Part shown: positions 10,896-22,425 of the stretch, in pieces
How positions within the stretch are numbered: position 1 is the first letter of the stretch
Layout of the letters: the number at the start of each line of letters is the position of its first letter
Assembly (NCBI GenBank): GCA_019054805.1
Contig: JAHQIY010000003.1
Location: forward strand, 3,224,001 to 3,288,000
Direction: 5' to 3'
DNA: 64,000 nucleotides
Source of the DNA: Brachionus manjavacas
Lineage: Eukaryota > Rotifera > Eurotatoria > Ploima > Brachionidae
Notes under the pieces: generated by a model
What the model saw: the letters and a program-made list of their open reading frames with translations, nothing else
What the model was told of the DNA's origin: nothing
Database searches by the model: none
Translations under genes and position numbers: made by a program

Positions 10896-11460
10896 TAGTA
10901 AAAATATAGTTAATTAAATAAATTAAAAAAATTAAAAAGGATAAAGGAAAATAAATTTGGTTTTTGTAAAGTTCAGTACAAAAGAATAGAACAAAGTGTA
11001 AAAAAATTAAATAACTTTTTTTTCTAAAAGCTGAAAATTAGTTCAGTGAATGCAGCATCGTGATTCAAAAGGATAAAAGAAAATAAATTTTAAGAAAATT
11101 TATTAAAAAGACAGTAATCTTCTGCTTACCCGAAATGTTAAACCAAGGCTTCGCCACGGGCTCCGACTGGCTGCACCCGGTTTTAATTAAGATAAGTTTT
11201 TGTTACAATAGCGTTTTTTTTTAAATTAAAAATAGCGGTACCAAAACCTTAATTGCATTTCTGATAATGAGATAAGTGAAGGCTTCAAAATTGTACTTCA
11301 TTCGTTTAACCTCATCTCTTTCTGATTATCATTAGTAATGCTCGATGATTTAATTTTTTTAAAAGCAGAGAATGGTAAAAGAGAGAAAAATGTTTTTATT
11401 TTTAAGATTAGATACTTTCGCTTTTTGTTAATTTTTTGGTTTGATAATTTTTCTTATTTT
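10896..11460. other. No gene seen
   Basis: AT-rich sequence with a GC-richer patch at about 11130-11180 (ttcgccacgggctccgactg) that I cannot assign. It is probably more retroelement debris. Confidence 0.4.
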
Positions 11461-12015
11461 AGAATTAAAGTCTTAGGTTTTAAAGGTTTGAAGTCAACGA
11501 AAAAACAAGAAGGAACTCCGACCACTCCCAGCCACCAGTCAACAGAGAGAGCACTTCTTCACTTATTGAGTGACAATGCCATGGAACACCCTACCCCAAG
11601 AGATCATTCAATCCCTATCCGTCAACCAATTCAAGAACAGACTGGATAAGGACAGACGTAAGGAGAAACCTACCATGGATGAAGTCCAGTATGTTGAAGG
11701 CAGAGCTGGGGAAGTGACTGTGCTCTAAAGACAGAACACGCTATCACCTTAGCCAACTGGAGCATCGGACCCGAGGCCCCCATCCCTCTCAACATCGAAT
11801 CAAATTACCAAAACCAACCAGTTCTCCACGACATTCTTCTTCCTCTTCAAACATTATTATCATCTTTTAATTAATTATTTACTGGCATAATAAATTTTAC
11901 TGATTAAGTGTACATAACACAGTTACCATAGATGGGATCCTACTCTTTCCCATCTTCGCAAGTCTAGCTTGCTGGCTTGTTGTAACTTATATTATTATTA
12001 TTATTATTATTATTA
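11461..12015 (+). pseudogene. LINE family B 3' fragment with (ATT)n tail
   Basis: About 11575-11730 reads a LINE C-terminal segment (LPQEIIQSLSVNQFKNRLDKDRRKEKP, broken into pieces here) ending at a TAA near 11727. A GC-richer 3' UTR follows, then a hairpin at 11930-11955 (agatggga pairing with tcccatct) and an ATT-repeat tail at about 11989-12015. The 5' boundary near 11460-11490 is approximate. The C-terminal motif continues where the copy at 42.5 kb leaves off, so both belong to one CR1-like family. Confidence 0.75.
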
Positions 12016-13190
12016 TAAATTTGTTGTTTTTTTTTGTTTTTTTTTTAAAGATTTTTGTAGTAATGAATGAATAAATGCATTCTTAGTAAATATGAAGCTA
12101 AATGAATCATAAAAAATTATCTTTGAAGAAGTTCCCAGCATTTGGATATTGAATTATAAATTAATCTTAAAAAAAAATTCAACTTTAAAATAAATTTTTC
12201 ATCTCTTTAATCTTTACTTTAATATTAATAATAATATTTTTTTCAAGATAAACTGAGGAATTTATTGAGCTCATTCAACTTTACAATTTTTAATTAATAA
12301 TTTTCTGTTTTTTTTTAATTTTTGGTTGAACAATTTTTCATATTTTAGTCTCAAAATTAAGGATAATTAAATTTGAAATTTAATAGTTTTAAACATCAGT
12401 TATTTTAAATCTTTTTTGAATGTATCATTCAACTGTAAGATTGAAAAATTTAGAATGGGTGCAATTTTTAAATAAATTGAAGTGTCATCATAATTTTTAA
12501 ACAATGCATTACATTTTAAAACATGTTTATAAATTTATTAAATAAAGTTAACTATATTTACCTAATAATGTAAGTTCTAAATTTTTTTTTTAAAAGAAAA
12601 ACTTTGATATTAAAATAATTTGCCGAAGGTTGGATCAAAAACAAACAGTAACAAATTAAATTTTTCTTAAAACCTTTTAAAATGGTGGGAATTTAAATTT
12701 GTTAAGTCAAATAAAGAGATCTTAAGAAAATTTTTAGTAGTCACAATAAAAATAAATTAGGATCAAATTTTAAAGTTTGGCTGAATCAAGGTATTTTTTA
12801 AAAAAATTTTAAAAATTACTGGATATTGTTTACTATTTAGGTATGAGAATTTTAATTATAGAAGAAAAAATTAGTAAAAAAACTATGCTTGATCAAAAAA
12901 ATAAAATTCTCATAAAATTTTGCTTTTCATTTATGAATAAACCAAAAAAAAATTGAAGATTATTTATTTTATTTTAAATTCCCATACAGAACGGTATTTT
13001 TTAATTTTTTCACCAATTTTGCTATGAGCTACATTTTGAAGATGATTTTAATCATGATTAATTTCAGAATTTCAATAGTGATTTTTAAAGGGGATTAATG
13101 AATTTAAATACAAACATACTTTATTAATAATCTTTTGAATAATTTTTTAGCTCTAAAAATTTATATATCTTAGTGTATAACTAAATAATA
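12016..13190. other. No gene seen
   Basis: Very AT-rich with many A/T runs; no exon-like island, repeat pair or element signature noticed. Confidence 0.5.
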
Positions 13191-13204
13191 TCTCTCTCTC
13201 TCAG

Positions 13205-13277
13205 CACAATCGAAGAATATCGTTTAAATGTTCAAGAGTACGTGCTTCAAGAGTTGTTTAAAAGTCATAATGTCAAA
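13205..13277 (+). CDS. Orphan exon-like segment with strong splice sites
   Basis: A CT-repeat polypyrimidine tract ending in AG (13187-13204) precedes 73 bp open in one frame, followed by a gtatgt donor at 13278. In the phase-2 frame it reads 24 codons: TIEEYRLNVQEY, then VLQELFKSHNVK. Codon use and amphipathic pattern look real, but I see no partner exon on the plus strand. It could belong to an unrecognised gene or be left from a broken one. The product is unknown. Confidence 0.4.
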
Positions 13278-13852
13278 GTATGTAATATTAACTTGAAATT
13301 TATTCAATTTTAATCAATTTTTACAATTTAAAGATTTTTTAATATTAATTTTTTTATTTAATTGAATTTTAAAAACCAGTTAATTACTCGTAAGTCGCTT
13401 GGAAATCGAGCACTTTCCTCTCCACTAATTTAGACATAAAATTCCAAAATAAAAAAAACAATAAAAAGATTTTTAATATTGTAAAAATTGACTCTGTTTA
13501 ATACAAAACAAATTCTTTATTTTCCATTTTTAATGAAAGATTTTTTATCTCAATTTAAAAATAAAAAATAATCAATAATAATCGTAAATTAGCATTAAAT
13601 GATCTTTTTAATTTTTTTTTTTAATTCTGTTAATTTAAAAAATAAAGAAAATATTTAATTTTTAATTTTTATTATTTAAAATATTGATAAAAAGCATGAA
13701 GATAATAAATAAAACTGAAATAAAATTTTTCAAAAAATTTCTTTCAACCGGGGATCTGAAATACAAACAATGAAAAATTCTACGTAATAGAAAATTATAC
13801 ATTCATCGAGATTTAAAATTAATAAAAATATTTAAAATTAGAACTAAATTCA
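13278..13852. other. No gene seen; presumed 3' flank of the PACSIN gene
   Basis: AT-rich sequence downstream of the PACSIN stop codon. Several AATAAA-like strings occur on the minus strand but none can be singled out as the polyadenylation signal. Confidence 0.4.
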
Positions 13853-16800
13853 TTAAAATTCTACTGCATAAGTGGCTGGGTACAAACCAACTCGCTCTCC
13901 AATTTTGCCCAGACACCATCCCCTTTCATCCTCATTTGCCAACTTAGTAAATTCTTCTCCTTTTTGAAAACAAAATGAAAACTTCTTTATCACCGAAATA
14001 AAGTCCAACATACCTGCTTTGAAAGATAGTTCGTCATCTTCAGCGCTATGATAGTCGTACAACGCTTTAACTTTAACATTCAGATACATGGCTCTTTCAT
14101 CATCGTCACTTTCATGGCTAGTTATTGCATGGTGCTGAGAATTGGTAATGCCAGTTTTATGACTGTCATCATCTTCGTCATATTCTCCAAAAGGATTAGA
14201 TTCTCTGCTATGGCTACTTAAGGGGCCACTTTAAAAAAAAAATTAATATCACCAATTAAATAAAATTTTCTATCTATTTAGCATTCAGGGTGACAAGACA
14301 GGAGTTTAACATTTAAATTTTCACTTCACTCTTTTTCAAATTTTACTTTTGAAGATTGTCATAATTTGGCTGAAAATTGTTAAAATTAAATTGCGGATTT
14401 AGATTATCGTACAAGTCAGTTTCTTTTTTATTTTGAGAAAAATTATCATACTCAGATTTGGAGGATTTATTGTTTCTAATCGGTGCGAAGGATGTCTTGG
14501 AATTTGCAGGTGCATTAAAATTTCCATCTTCGACTCCAAAAGGATTTTGCTCAACCGGATAATCAAGATGCCTGGACTTTCTAGATCGAGAATCAATACT
14601 AGACTCACAGCTACCAGTTAGTGCACTATTTTTTCTTACAATCTTTATATCACTCTTACGTATCGACATGTGATTTACATCATGATTTTTCTTATCTTCA
14701 CTCAATCTTTTTAATTCAAATAAATCAATTCAAAGTTTTTTTTTAATTCAATCTCAAAAGCTGAAATTTATTGCACGATTTTAAATTTAATAAAATTTAA
14801 TCTTTTCAATCTTTAAAAAATAACTAAAATAGACTCGCGGTGAATTAATAAAATATTTCATATCTAGTGAGTCCTATGCCTACACAGGCGCTTTAAGATG
14901 ACAAATGCTGAGAGCTAAATATAAAAAAACTTACTATTCTAAAACTAACATCAGGCTATTTTTTTTAATTTTTGTAACAATTGTAGAGTAATACTATGAC
15001 ACATGATTTTTACGTAATATTACATAAATTTTATTAGAATTTCTAAAGCCACTTAAATATTCCTTATGGTCGCACCTTTCATTTTTATTTACTATTAAAA
15101 TTATTTTGATAAAATAGTCATTTCAATGGAGTTATTTTAAAGAATTAGTATATTAAGAATTAAGAATTTTTTTTTAAATGTCAAATAAGCAACAATAAAA
15201 CTTACAATTTTTACTACAATGAATGAAGCTTTTGAAATTCTAATAAAATTTATGAAATAATTTATTTATTATGAAATAATTAATCCCACTTATAAATCGA
15301 AAAATTACCAAAATTTACGCTAAATTTATTTATTAAAACGATAATTAATTTTTCTTTCATATTGAAAAAAAATATAATAAAACAAATATCCACTTAAAGT
15401 TAAAATTTCTTAAAAATATCGTTCCTAAGATAAAAAAGTCTCATTTTTTATCTGTCATCACACAACACCCTCGAGGTGTTTACTGACTGGATATTGAAAA
15501 AATAAGAAGGGCGAGTTTTCTCTAATTAATTAAGGTTTACTTCAAAGTTTTTATTATTAAAATCGTACAAGTTAGATGCAAAATTTAGTTTAAAAAAAAT
15601 GGAATATATCAATCACAAAGAACCGATAAAATTAAAGCCATAAAATAATTTTTTTTTTTTATAATGATTTTAATTTTTTTTATAAAAAATTAGAGTCTTA
15701 ATAAATTAATATTCTTATTATTTATTAATTCAAGCCTCATTGGAAAAGATTAAAATTTATAGAAAATAAGAAAAAAAATATTTTTGTCAAATAGACCAAA
15801 ATATTCGATTTTGATACAAATCAAAATAGGAATTTTAAAAAACTTAATTATCTAAAAAAAATTTAATCAGATTGTTAAGGTTCTAATTGGCAGGAATGGC
15901 GACAGGTCAGACCACTAAATTCCAGGTGTGGTTCTTTTAATAGAAGTGCGTTTTTTTGAAAATTTCAATTTCCATAAATTGAAAAAAAAATTTAACTTTT
16001 CAATAAAAAAATCAATTTTTCCTTTTTTTATTAATTTTTAACATTTTATACAAAAATTAATCGAAATTTCGATCAAAATAGTCAATTAAAATTTATTTTT
16101 ACACTTTTTTTTTTTAATTCATGGAACTTCAGTTTTTTTCGAAAAATTTTGGAAGCAATTTTTCACTCAATTACGATATTTAACATTATACATGGTGAAT
16201 TCATCGTACAATAAAAAATAATAATATTTTTCTGAAAAAATTAATTTATATTACATAAATTTATGGTAGATTTTACTCGTTTTATTGTTATAAAATAAGA
16301 AAGAATGAAAAATAGTCACCTTTTTCAATTTAAATTAAAGTCAAGTTCATTTTTCTAGAAAATTTATTTTGAATTTTTAAAATTCTTAAATTTTTTAAGT
16401 AAACTATTGACTTTAAAAACTGAAATTACTTTTTAAAATAGAATAAAAATTTTAAATAATTATCTAGATAAATAAGAATAAATTTTTTTTTTAGTCTTTA
16501 AATTAAATTTTTCGAATGAATAATAAATTTTAATATTTATGTTTATATTTTTATATTGAAAACAAATTCTCCCAATTTAGGAAATGCTTTAACCTAAAAA
16601 AAAAAATTTTAAGCGGTTCTTTGTGTGTAAACTCAATTACATGCTATGAATAATCAATTAAATCAAGATGCAAAAAATTCAAAATATATGCCTTTGCTTC
16701 AAAGTGTCAAGGTGCTTGGATATTTTGCCAGACATTGATCTAATAACACTTGAAGTTTTTGAACGTTCGAACCCTTCAGTAATGCTAAAATTGACTTTTT

Positions 16801-19800
16801 TAGACTGGGTGTTTAGAGTCTTATTGGAAGCTTTTGAATCCGAGTCGGATGAGAACGACTCAGTTTCGTATGTCACGCACCGTTTAAGCGATTTATCCTC
16901 TTTATACTGATTGAGAGAATAAACTGACTCTGAGTGGAACGATGAGCAAGATGAATCTCGAGACTTGATGATCGACTTTATCTCACCAACTCGATTTTTT
17001 CTTATCTCTTTCAGTTCATTATTTAGATTATCTACTAAATCTTTATGTCTTTCAGTTAAAATGATATCATCTCTATCAGCTGATGTCTTTTTGATGACTG
17101 AACTTATGCTCCTAGTTAATAAATAATCAATTTGTTATGGTATTAATAAAATTCTTCGAAAAATCATTCCGATTTCTTAAAATTTTAACAAGGCTTCCAC
17201 TTTATTTAAATTATTTTTAACTTAAATAAAAAATTTTTGTATTTTTTTTTCGTATTTTTTATCAATTTTAGATTTAAATAATCAAAATTTATAGAGTAGA
17301 AGTAGAAAATTGGTTCTGATTAACAAAAAATAATTAATTTTCTTAATAAAAAAATGATTTTTTTGATAAAAAGTAACTAAGTTAAGTTAAAAAATTTGTT
17401 CTGGAAAAATTAAAAAAAAATTAAATACCATTTCAAAAGAAATTAATTCTTTAATTTTTTATTTTTTAAGAAAAAAATGGACGGCTTAGCAAATTTATTA
17501 GAAAATTTAAATCTAAATCTAAAATTAATCAAATTTATTTGGAAGAGCAGTTAAAACAAGCTATTTCTAATTTTACTTCTAATAAAGCTTAATCTTTTCG
17601 TAAAAATTTGTCTCATTTAATAGAATTTAATAGATAATTTTAAAAATTAAAAGAATTTAATTGACATTTTTGTATTTAATTAGTTAAAATCCTAATTTTA
17701 TTTAGTTAAAAATCTTCTACATTTTGTGTCTAAATTAAACATGTCGAAAACAGACATATTCGTGATTAACTTTAGCGAATTCTTGGGTGTTATTCATGCT
17801 GAATCAAATCGAACCGATCTTTAGAAAAAAGAACCGAATCCACCAAACGAAGATGAGTACAGACCTTACATTCTTAGAATTTTAATTTTTTATTTTTATT
17901 AAATAAGGTGCACTATGTTTCAATATTTTATGAAGATTTTTTATCTTTAATCTGAATTTTTCAACAAAAAAAAATTTGTTTAATTTGTACTGAATTTGTT
18001 TTTACAAAGGTTGATTCGATCATTTCCATTTAAATAGTTTTTTTTTAATTTAGCTAAATTAATGTTATAGAATTGAAAGAAGCTTCATATCGATTTTCAA
18101 TTTCATGTTCTTTAAAAGCATGAAAAAAGTGCGATTTGTAAAATTTATTTAAAAAAATTAAATTGGAGTTAATTTTGAAATCTAATCACATTGAAATCAA
18201 ATAAATCATTGTTTTAAAAAAAAAATTTGTACAAGTAAAAAATAACTCTTAAAAAAGAAAGATAATTATATTATCTTACTTGTTAGTTTCTTAATAGTGC
18301 ACTCGCGCTACAACGAACGAAAGGGACGTCAAAATGTCCATAAGATGAATTTTTTATTATTTATTTATATATCTGCATCGAGCTATGACTCTTTCAGGTC
18401 TAAAGGTTGACTTTTTTAGTTCTATATTTATTAAATAAGGTAAGAAAACACGAGCTAATCAACAAAGATAATAAAAACTAAATGGATAAACTGAAAAAAA
18501 TTGCGATTTTCTATCGCTTTTTTGTTAAAATTAAAATATTTAATTTAATCATAATAGAATCAATTTCTAAAATAAATTTACCTCCAAAAATATTGACACA
18601 CCTTAAGCCATTGATATAAAAACTATATTGAGGAATAAGTCGAAATAAATTTGGAGAAAATAAAGAGCATTTTTTAGATCATTTTTTTATTTAACTACAT
18701 TTAGTACAACTGCGTTTTGGACAAATCATTGTAAATAATAGCCAGAAAAATGGAAGAGTATTTTATTTTTATTCTAGAAATCAATGTAACAATTAAAATT
18801 AATAATAAGCTAAAAAATGTATCTTTTTTTTTAAATTGATTTTTTACTTTACAAGATAAAGAATTTGTTTTTTTTAAGAATACAAAAACTAAATTTTATG
18901 AAATCTTTTTAATTTAAATATAATTAGATGGCAAAGGTAGCTCCAATTTAATTTTTTTTTTAATTTATTTGAAAAATCACACTTTTTTCATGCTTTTTCA
19001 AAATTCTATGAAAATTTTTACCAAAAGACGAAAAAAACACACCAATTACTAAATAAAAATTATTTTTTACTAATTTGACTCAAAATAATTTTAATGTGTA
19101 AAAAAAAAGAATCTAATACTAAATTGTAAAATAATTTAATTTAATTTTTAATCTAATTAAATAATTTGAGGGATTACCCTCAGGCTTTATAGAATCGATC
19201 AACTCCTTCTTTTCAGCCCACCGTAATAAAAAAAATCACCTAATAAGTATTAAATTGTAATAATAAATTTAATTAAGATAATAAAATAATTAGATGAAGG
19301 AAGATAAAAAATTAGTTCTGTGTGAGAAAAAGGATGAATTTAAAGAACAAAGATTGATATTTCGAGTCGCTGTTACCACACTGTCGGAACTCTGAGAGGT
19401 CATAATTTAATTGTTAATAGTATATTTAAAAAAAAATAAAACTGTTTATTTTATTTTAAATAAAATATTCGAATACGTCCATGGCACTAAAATTTAATTA
19501 TAAAAACATAAAAATATGTTCAAATAAAAAAAGGTGATAATTTCTTTTTACTTCTAATTTTTCTTTTTTTTTCACTAAAAAAAAAATTATTTTTCCAAAT
19601 AAAATACATGCTTCTAAAAAATACTTTTCAATGAAAAATATATTATTTAAAAAGTCTAAAAGTAAAATATTTTTTGTTAACTGTAGACATTTTTCGGATA
19701 AATGTGAATTTTTTTTTTTTGGGGGGGGGGGGGGCAAAAAAGACCATGCCAATAAAAAAGGTTGGAAAAATTTAAAAAGTACAAGGCTTTGGACTTTTAA

Positions 19801-21282
19801 ACAAGTCTGCTTAAAATTAATGTTCGGTGAGGTTTCTTAAATTTTGTTGTCTTTATTTATTTGTATCAAAATGATGTCAATTGTCAAAAGATAAAAAAAG
19901 CATCTCCTATCATCAACTCTTTAAAATCAATATAATTTTATTTTTTAGTTCAACAATTTTTTTTTAAATAAAAATTTAAAAAATTCTCTTTCAATTTTGT
20001 TGATAAAGTAAGCGCACTTTTTTTTTAAACAGACAAACAATCAACAGCTACATACAACACCAACTAAATATTTGTCAAAGTTACCAATTGATTGAATTGG
20101 CCTGGTATTCATCGAACGAGCTGGCCAACTCGTTCGATGGCTGGGACGTATAAGAAGGAGTCGAATCGACCCAGGGGTCTTCGACTCGGCTCATTATACT
20201 CAAACTAGTTTTGGTTAGTAAAGCAAAGGAAAGAGAGCGAATTGCTAGATTACCTGTGGTTGTTGTCATTGGCACTGATCGAAAGGCTTTTGGTGTCCGT
20301 GTCATCTATTTGCTTGATCGAGGTCATGGTGACGCCTTCGTCGCTTCTTTTGCTCGACTTGACAATTTGCTTGACCTGATCGGAGTACTCTTCGAAGACG
20401 GGCCAGCTCATGGGCATGCCGGCGCCGCACTCTTTGGACCACGTGTGCAAGTCTTTGTCCGGACTAGTGTGCTTGATGGTGCCCATAAACTCGGCGTATA
20501 TTTGTTCGATGTTCATTTTGTCGTAAATGTTCAGGTGAGTGTGCAGCTTGAGGAGTTGTTGAATGAAAAATTCGAGTCTTTCTTTTTCGAATTGGTCGCA
20601 CTTTTTGTACACATTGTTCATGTCTTCGATGTAGCGCGAGTTGTACGAGTTCAAGTCGTCCAGCGCTTGCTTGTACTTGTTCTTGGCCACTTCCACTTCT
20701 TTCTTGTACTTTTCCACCTTGTCCTCGAGTTTTTTGCGCTGCTCGGGACTTACTTGCGGGTCCGCCTGCGAATTCTGCAAGTGAATTTTGGCCGACTGGT
20801 ACGACTTGCACGCACCATGGTACTCTTTTTGTCTTCTCGGCCAGAAAGTATTTTTTGGACCAGGGCTTTTGCGCTTTCTTGAACTCCTCCTCGTACTCCT
20901 TGGCTATTTTGAGCTGACCGACCAAAGTCTTCTGGTAGTTGTGCTTTTGCCAGTCCTTGATCTCGCGATTCAGCTCATCATTGAGCGCATTGTGGGTGCT
21001 CAGGTGAATTTCGGACAATTTGTCGGCCTCGACCAGCGGCGCCTGCCACCCGCTTTTCATGCTGCCGTACTCATTGCCTTTGTTCAAGTAATCGGACCAT
21101 TTTTTCGACCAGGCTTTCAGGCTCTTCGAGTAGGCCTTTTCCAAGTCAGCTCTTTCTGAAATCATCTGCACTATGTCACTGCACAGCTTGTGTCCGTCCT
21201 CGGCCCGTTTCACTGTCCGCTTGTACTGCCCAATCTCCCAAAAGCTCTCACTGCTCGGCTCCACATAGTCGCTCTCGGACAT
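13853..21282 (-). CDS. PACSIN: PACSIN/syndapin: F-BAR domain, NPF linker, SH3 domain
   Basis: Minus-strand exons: 21282-20254 (ATG at 21282), 20204-20085, then 14706 or 14700-14347, 14228-14014 and 13959-13853 (stop 13853-13855); phases 2, then 2, then 1 agree where checked. Exon 1 encodes the F-BAR domain (SFWEIGQYKRTVKRAEDGHK, AYSKSLKAWSKKW, KAQKPWSKK), the membrane-bending dimer of endocytic syndapins. The linker has two NPFG motifs (about 14535 and 14185), which bind EHD proteins. The SH3 spans the last two exons (ALYDY, GWCLGK, GLYPATY) and should bind dynamin and N-WASP. One extra base in the A5 run near 20825-20829 shifts the frame within the F-BAR. How 20085 connects to the 14.7-kb exon is unresolved: direct joining at 14706 would create a TGA, so either 14700 is the true acceptor or the 17.1-kb exon intervenes. 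Confidence 0.9.
14707..16678. other. Intron of PACSIN; nothing else recognised
   Basis: AT-rich intronic sequence between the 16.7-17.1 kb exon and the NPF exon. No element termini or exon-like islands are convincing. Confidence 0.5.
16679..17111 (-). CDS. Extra PACSIN exon with its own stop: probable alternative C-terminus or linker
   Basis: An acceptor AG (17113-17112) opens a frame that continues exon 20204-20085 in phase (tg + g gives Trp) and stays open for 143 codons to a TGA at 16681-16679. The product is Ser/Lys/Glu-rich, with a short charged helix-like part (LVDNLNNELKEIRKNRVGEIK) followed by Ser-rich sequence; no domain is recognised. Used to the end, it gives a PACSIN without SH3. 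Used through an internal donor (for example gtgcgt or gtgaga within it), it would be a longer linker. GC content and codon pattern are exon-like against the AT-rich intron. It could also belong to an overlapping transcript. Confidence 0.65.
17112..20084. other. Intron of PACSIN holding an inverted-repeat element
   Basis: Contains the inverted repeat at 18100-19012, a coding-like fragment at 17741-17900 (+), and a poly(T)/poly(G) run at 19711-19734. No other gene seen. Confidence 0.5.
18100..19012. repeat. Inverted-repeat element (~0.9 kb, arms ~165-195 bp)
   Basis: The left arm at about 18100-18262 (aaaagcatgaaaaaagtgcg, taaattggagtt) matches the reverse complement of about 18818-19012 (aaagcatgaaaaaagtgtg, taaattggagct). 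The arms are diverged by substitutions and small indels. The spacer of about 550 bp has no coding capacity that I see. It fits a non-autonomous terminal-inverted-repeat or foldback element. Confidence 0.65.
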
Positions 21283-21887
21283 ATTTCTAAAATAGCCTCG
21301 TTTCTACGCAAAAATAATTTTTTTCTAAAATAAAAATCCTATCACGGTGTTAATAGTTTTTCTTGTTTTTTTCTAATTGTGCCTCGTATTCGTGGCCTTT
21401 TAAGAGAATTTTTTTTGATTTCCTAAGTAGGTTAATAATGAAATTAATGAAACAAGCCCGGCGCATTAAGCGACTGAAATCTCGAAATGAGTCCACGTTG
21501 AAATTCGTGGAGAAAGGAGCAAATATTTGCTTAGCTTTCGAGACCTGCTTAGGTAAAGCTAAGAGTTGAATATCACCGCTCGGGACACATTAACGCCCTA
21601 CTTGATTTCATTGTTTTCACTCACAATTTTCTCTACAAACTAATTTAGGCTTATTTCAATTTGATTCTAGAGTCTTGGTTCTATGAGAGGAAACCTTTGG
21701 AAGTATTGCGAAATTTAGGTTAATGACTCATAGAGAGACTGAGCAGAGTTTTGAATAGCAAAGTTGATAAATTGTGATTTTTATTTAGCTTAAGAATTAA
21801 ATTTTTGTTTATGATTTTGTAATTTTTATTTTATTCTTTTTTTGTTCGGTGGAATTTAGTTCGGAATGAAGGTTAGTTAAAAATTTA
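21283..21887. other. Upstream region of PACSIN; GC-richer patch, no exon assigned
   Basis: About 21450-21600 is GC-richer than the surroundings (cccggcgcattaagcgactg) and contains complementary cttagcttt and aaagctaag, a possible stem-loop. It lies 170-320 bp upstream of the PACSIN ATG, so it may be a promoter or non-coding first exon. A segment at about 21703-21780 recurs at 32308-32385. Confidence 0.4.
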
Positions 21888-22425
21888 ATTTTTTTTGCAT
21901 CGAGAAAATAAGTGTCAAGCAGGAAAATTTTAAATTTTTTTTAAAAAATAAATTTTTTGTTTAATTGAAAATAAATTAATTTTTTGTAGATGACTTTGGT
22001 ATCTTTTCTGTTCTTTACAACTCTTTTTAGTTTATTTTATTTTTTTCCAGTAAAATTTATTTTGAAATGAATGGTCTTCTTTTTAGAACTCTTGCTTGAA
22101 AGAACAAAAACAATTATTTTCATTAAACAGAAGAATAATTTTTTATTGGAATTTTTAAATTTTAATTTTTTCGACGCCACAAAAATCGTCGTTTATTTTG
22201 TTCTTTCAATCAAAAGCATTAACTGGAAAAAACTAAAATAAAATAAAAAGACTTACAAAGAATAGAGAAGAAAAAATACAAAAGTCATTTACAAAAAATT
22301 AATTTTTTTCCTTTAAAAATTTTTTTAATAAAGAAAAAAAAAATTTTAATTTTAACACAAAAATAATTTTTTACTTGAATTTTTTTGCTCGACACTTATT
22401 TTCTTGATGCAAAAAAAAATTAATT
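21888..22425. repeat. Long palindromic element (~535 bp, arms ~230 bp)
   Basis: The left arm starts tttttttgcatcgagaaaa and reads on through aagtgtcaagc, tagatgactttggta and ttttttccagt. The right arm ends with the complementary order (actggaaaaaac, aaaagtcatttac, gctcgacactt, ttcttgatgcaaa). The spacer is under 90 bp, with cgacg and cgtcg at 22171-22192 forming the tip. No ORF. A MITE or foldback element is the simplest reading. Confidence 0.8.

Noticed and set aside
19711-19734. T-run followed by 14 G
   Set aside because: A homopolymer junction of uncertain length, possibly an assembly artefact; no G-quadruplex pattern of separated G-tracts.
20211-20882. Long plus-strand open frame (223 codons) opposite PACSIN
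   Set aside because: It is the antisense shadow of the GC-richer F-BAR exon; the minus strand has clear F-BAR motifs.
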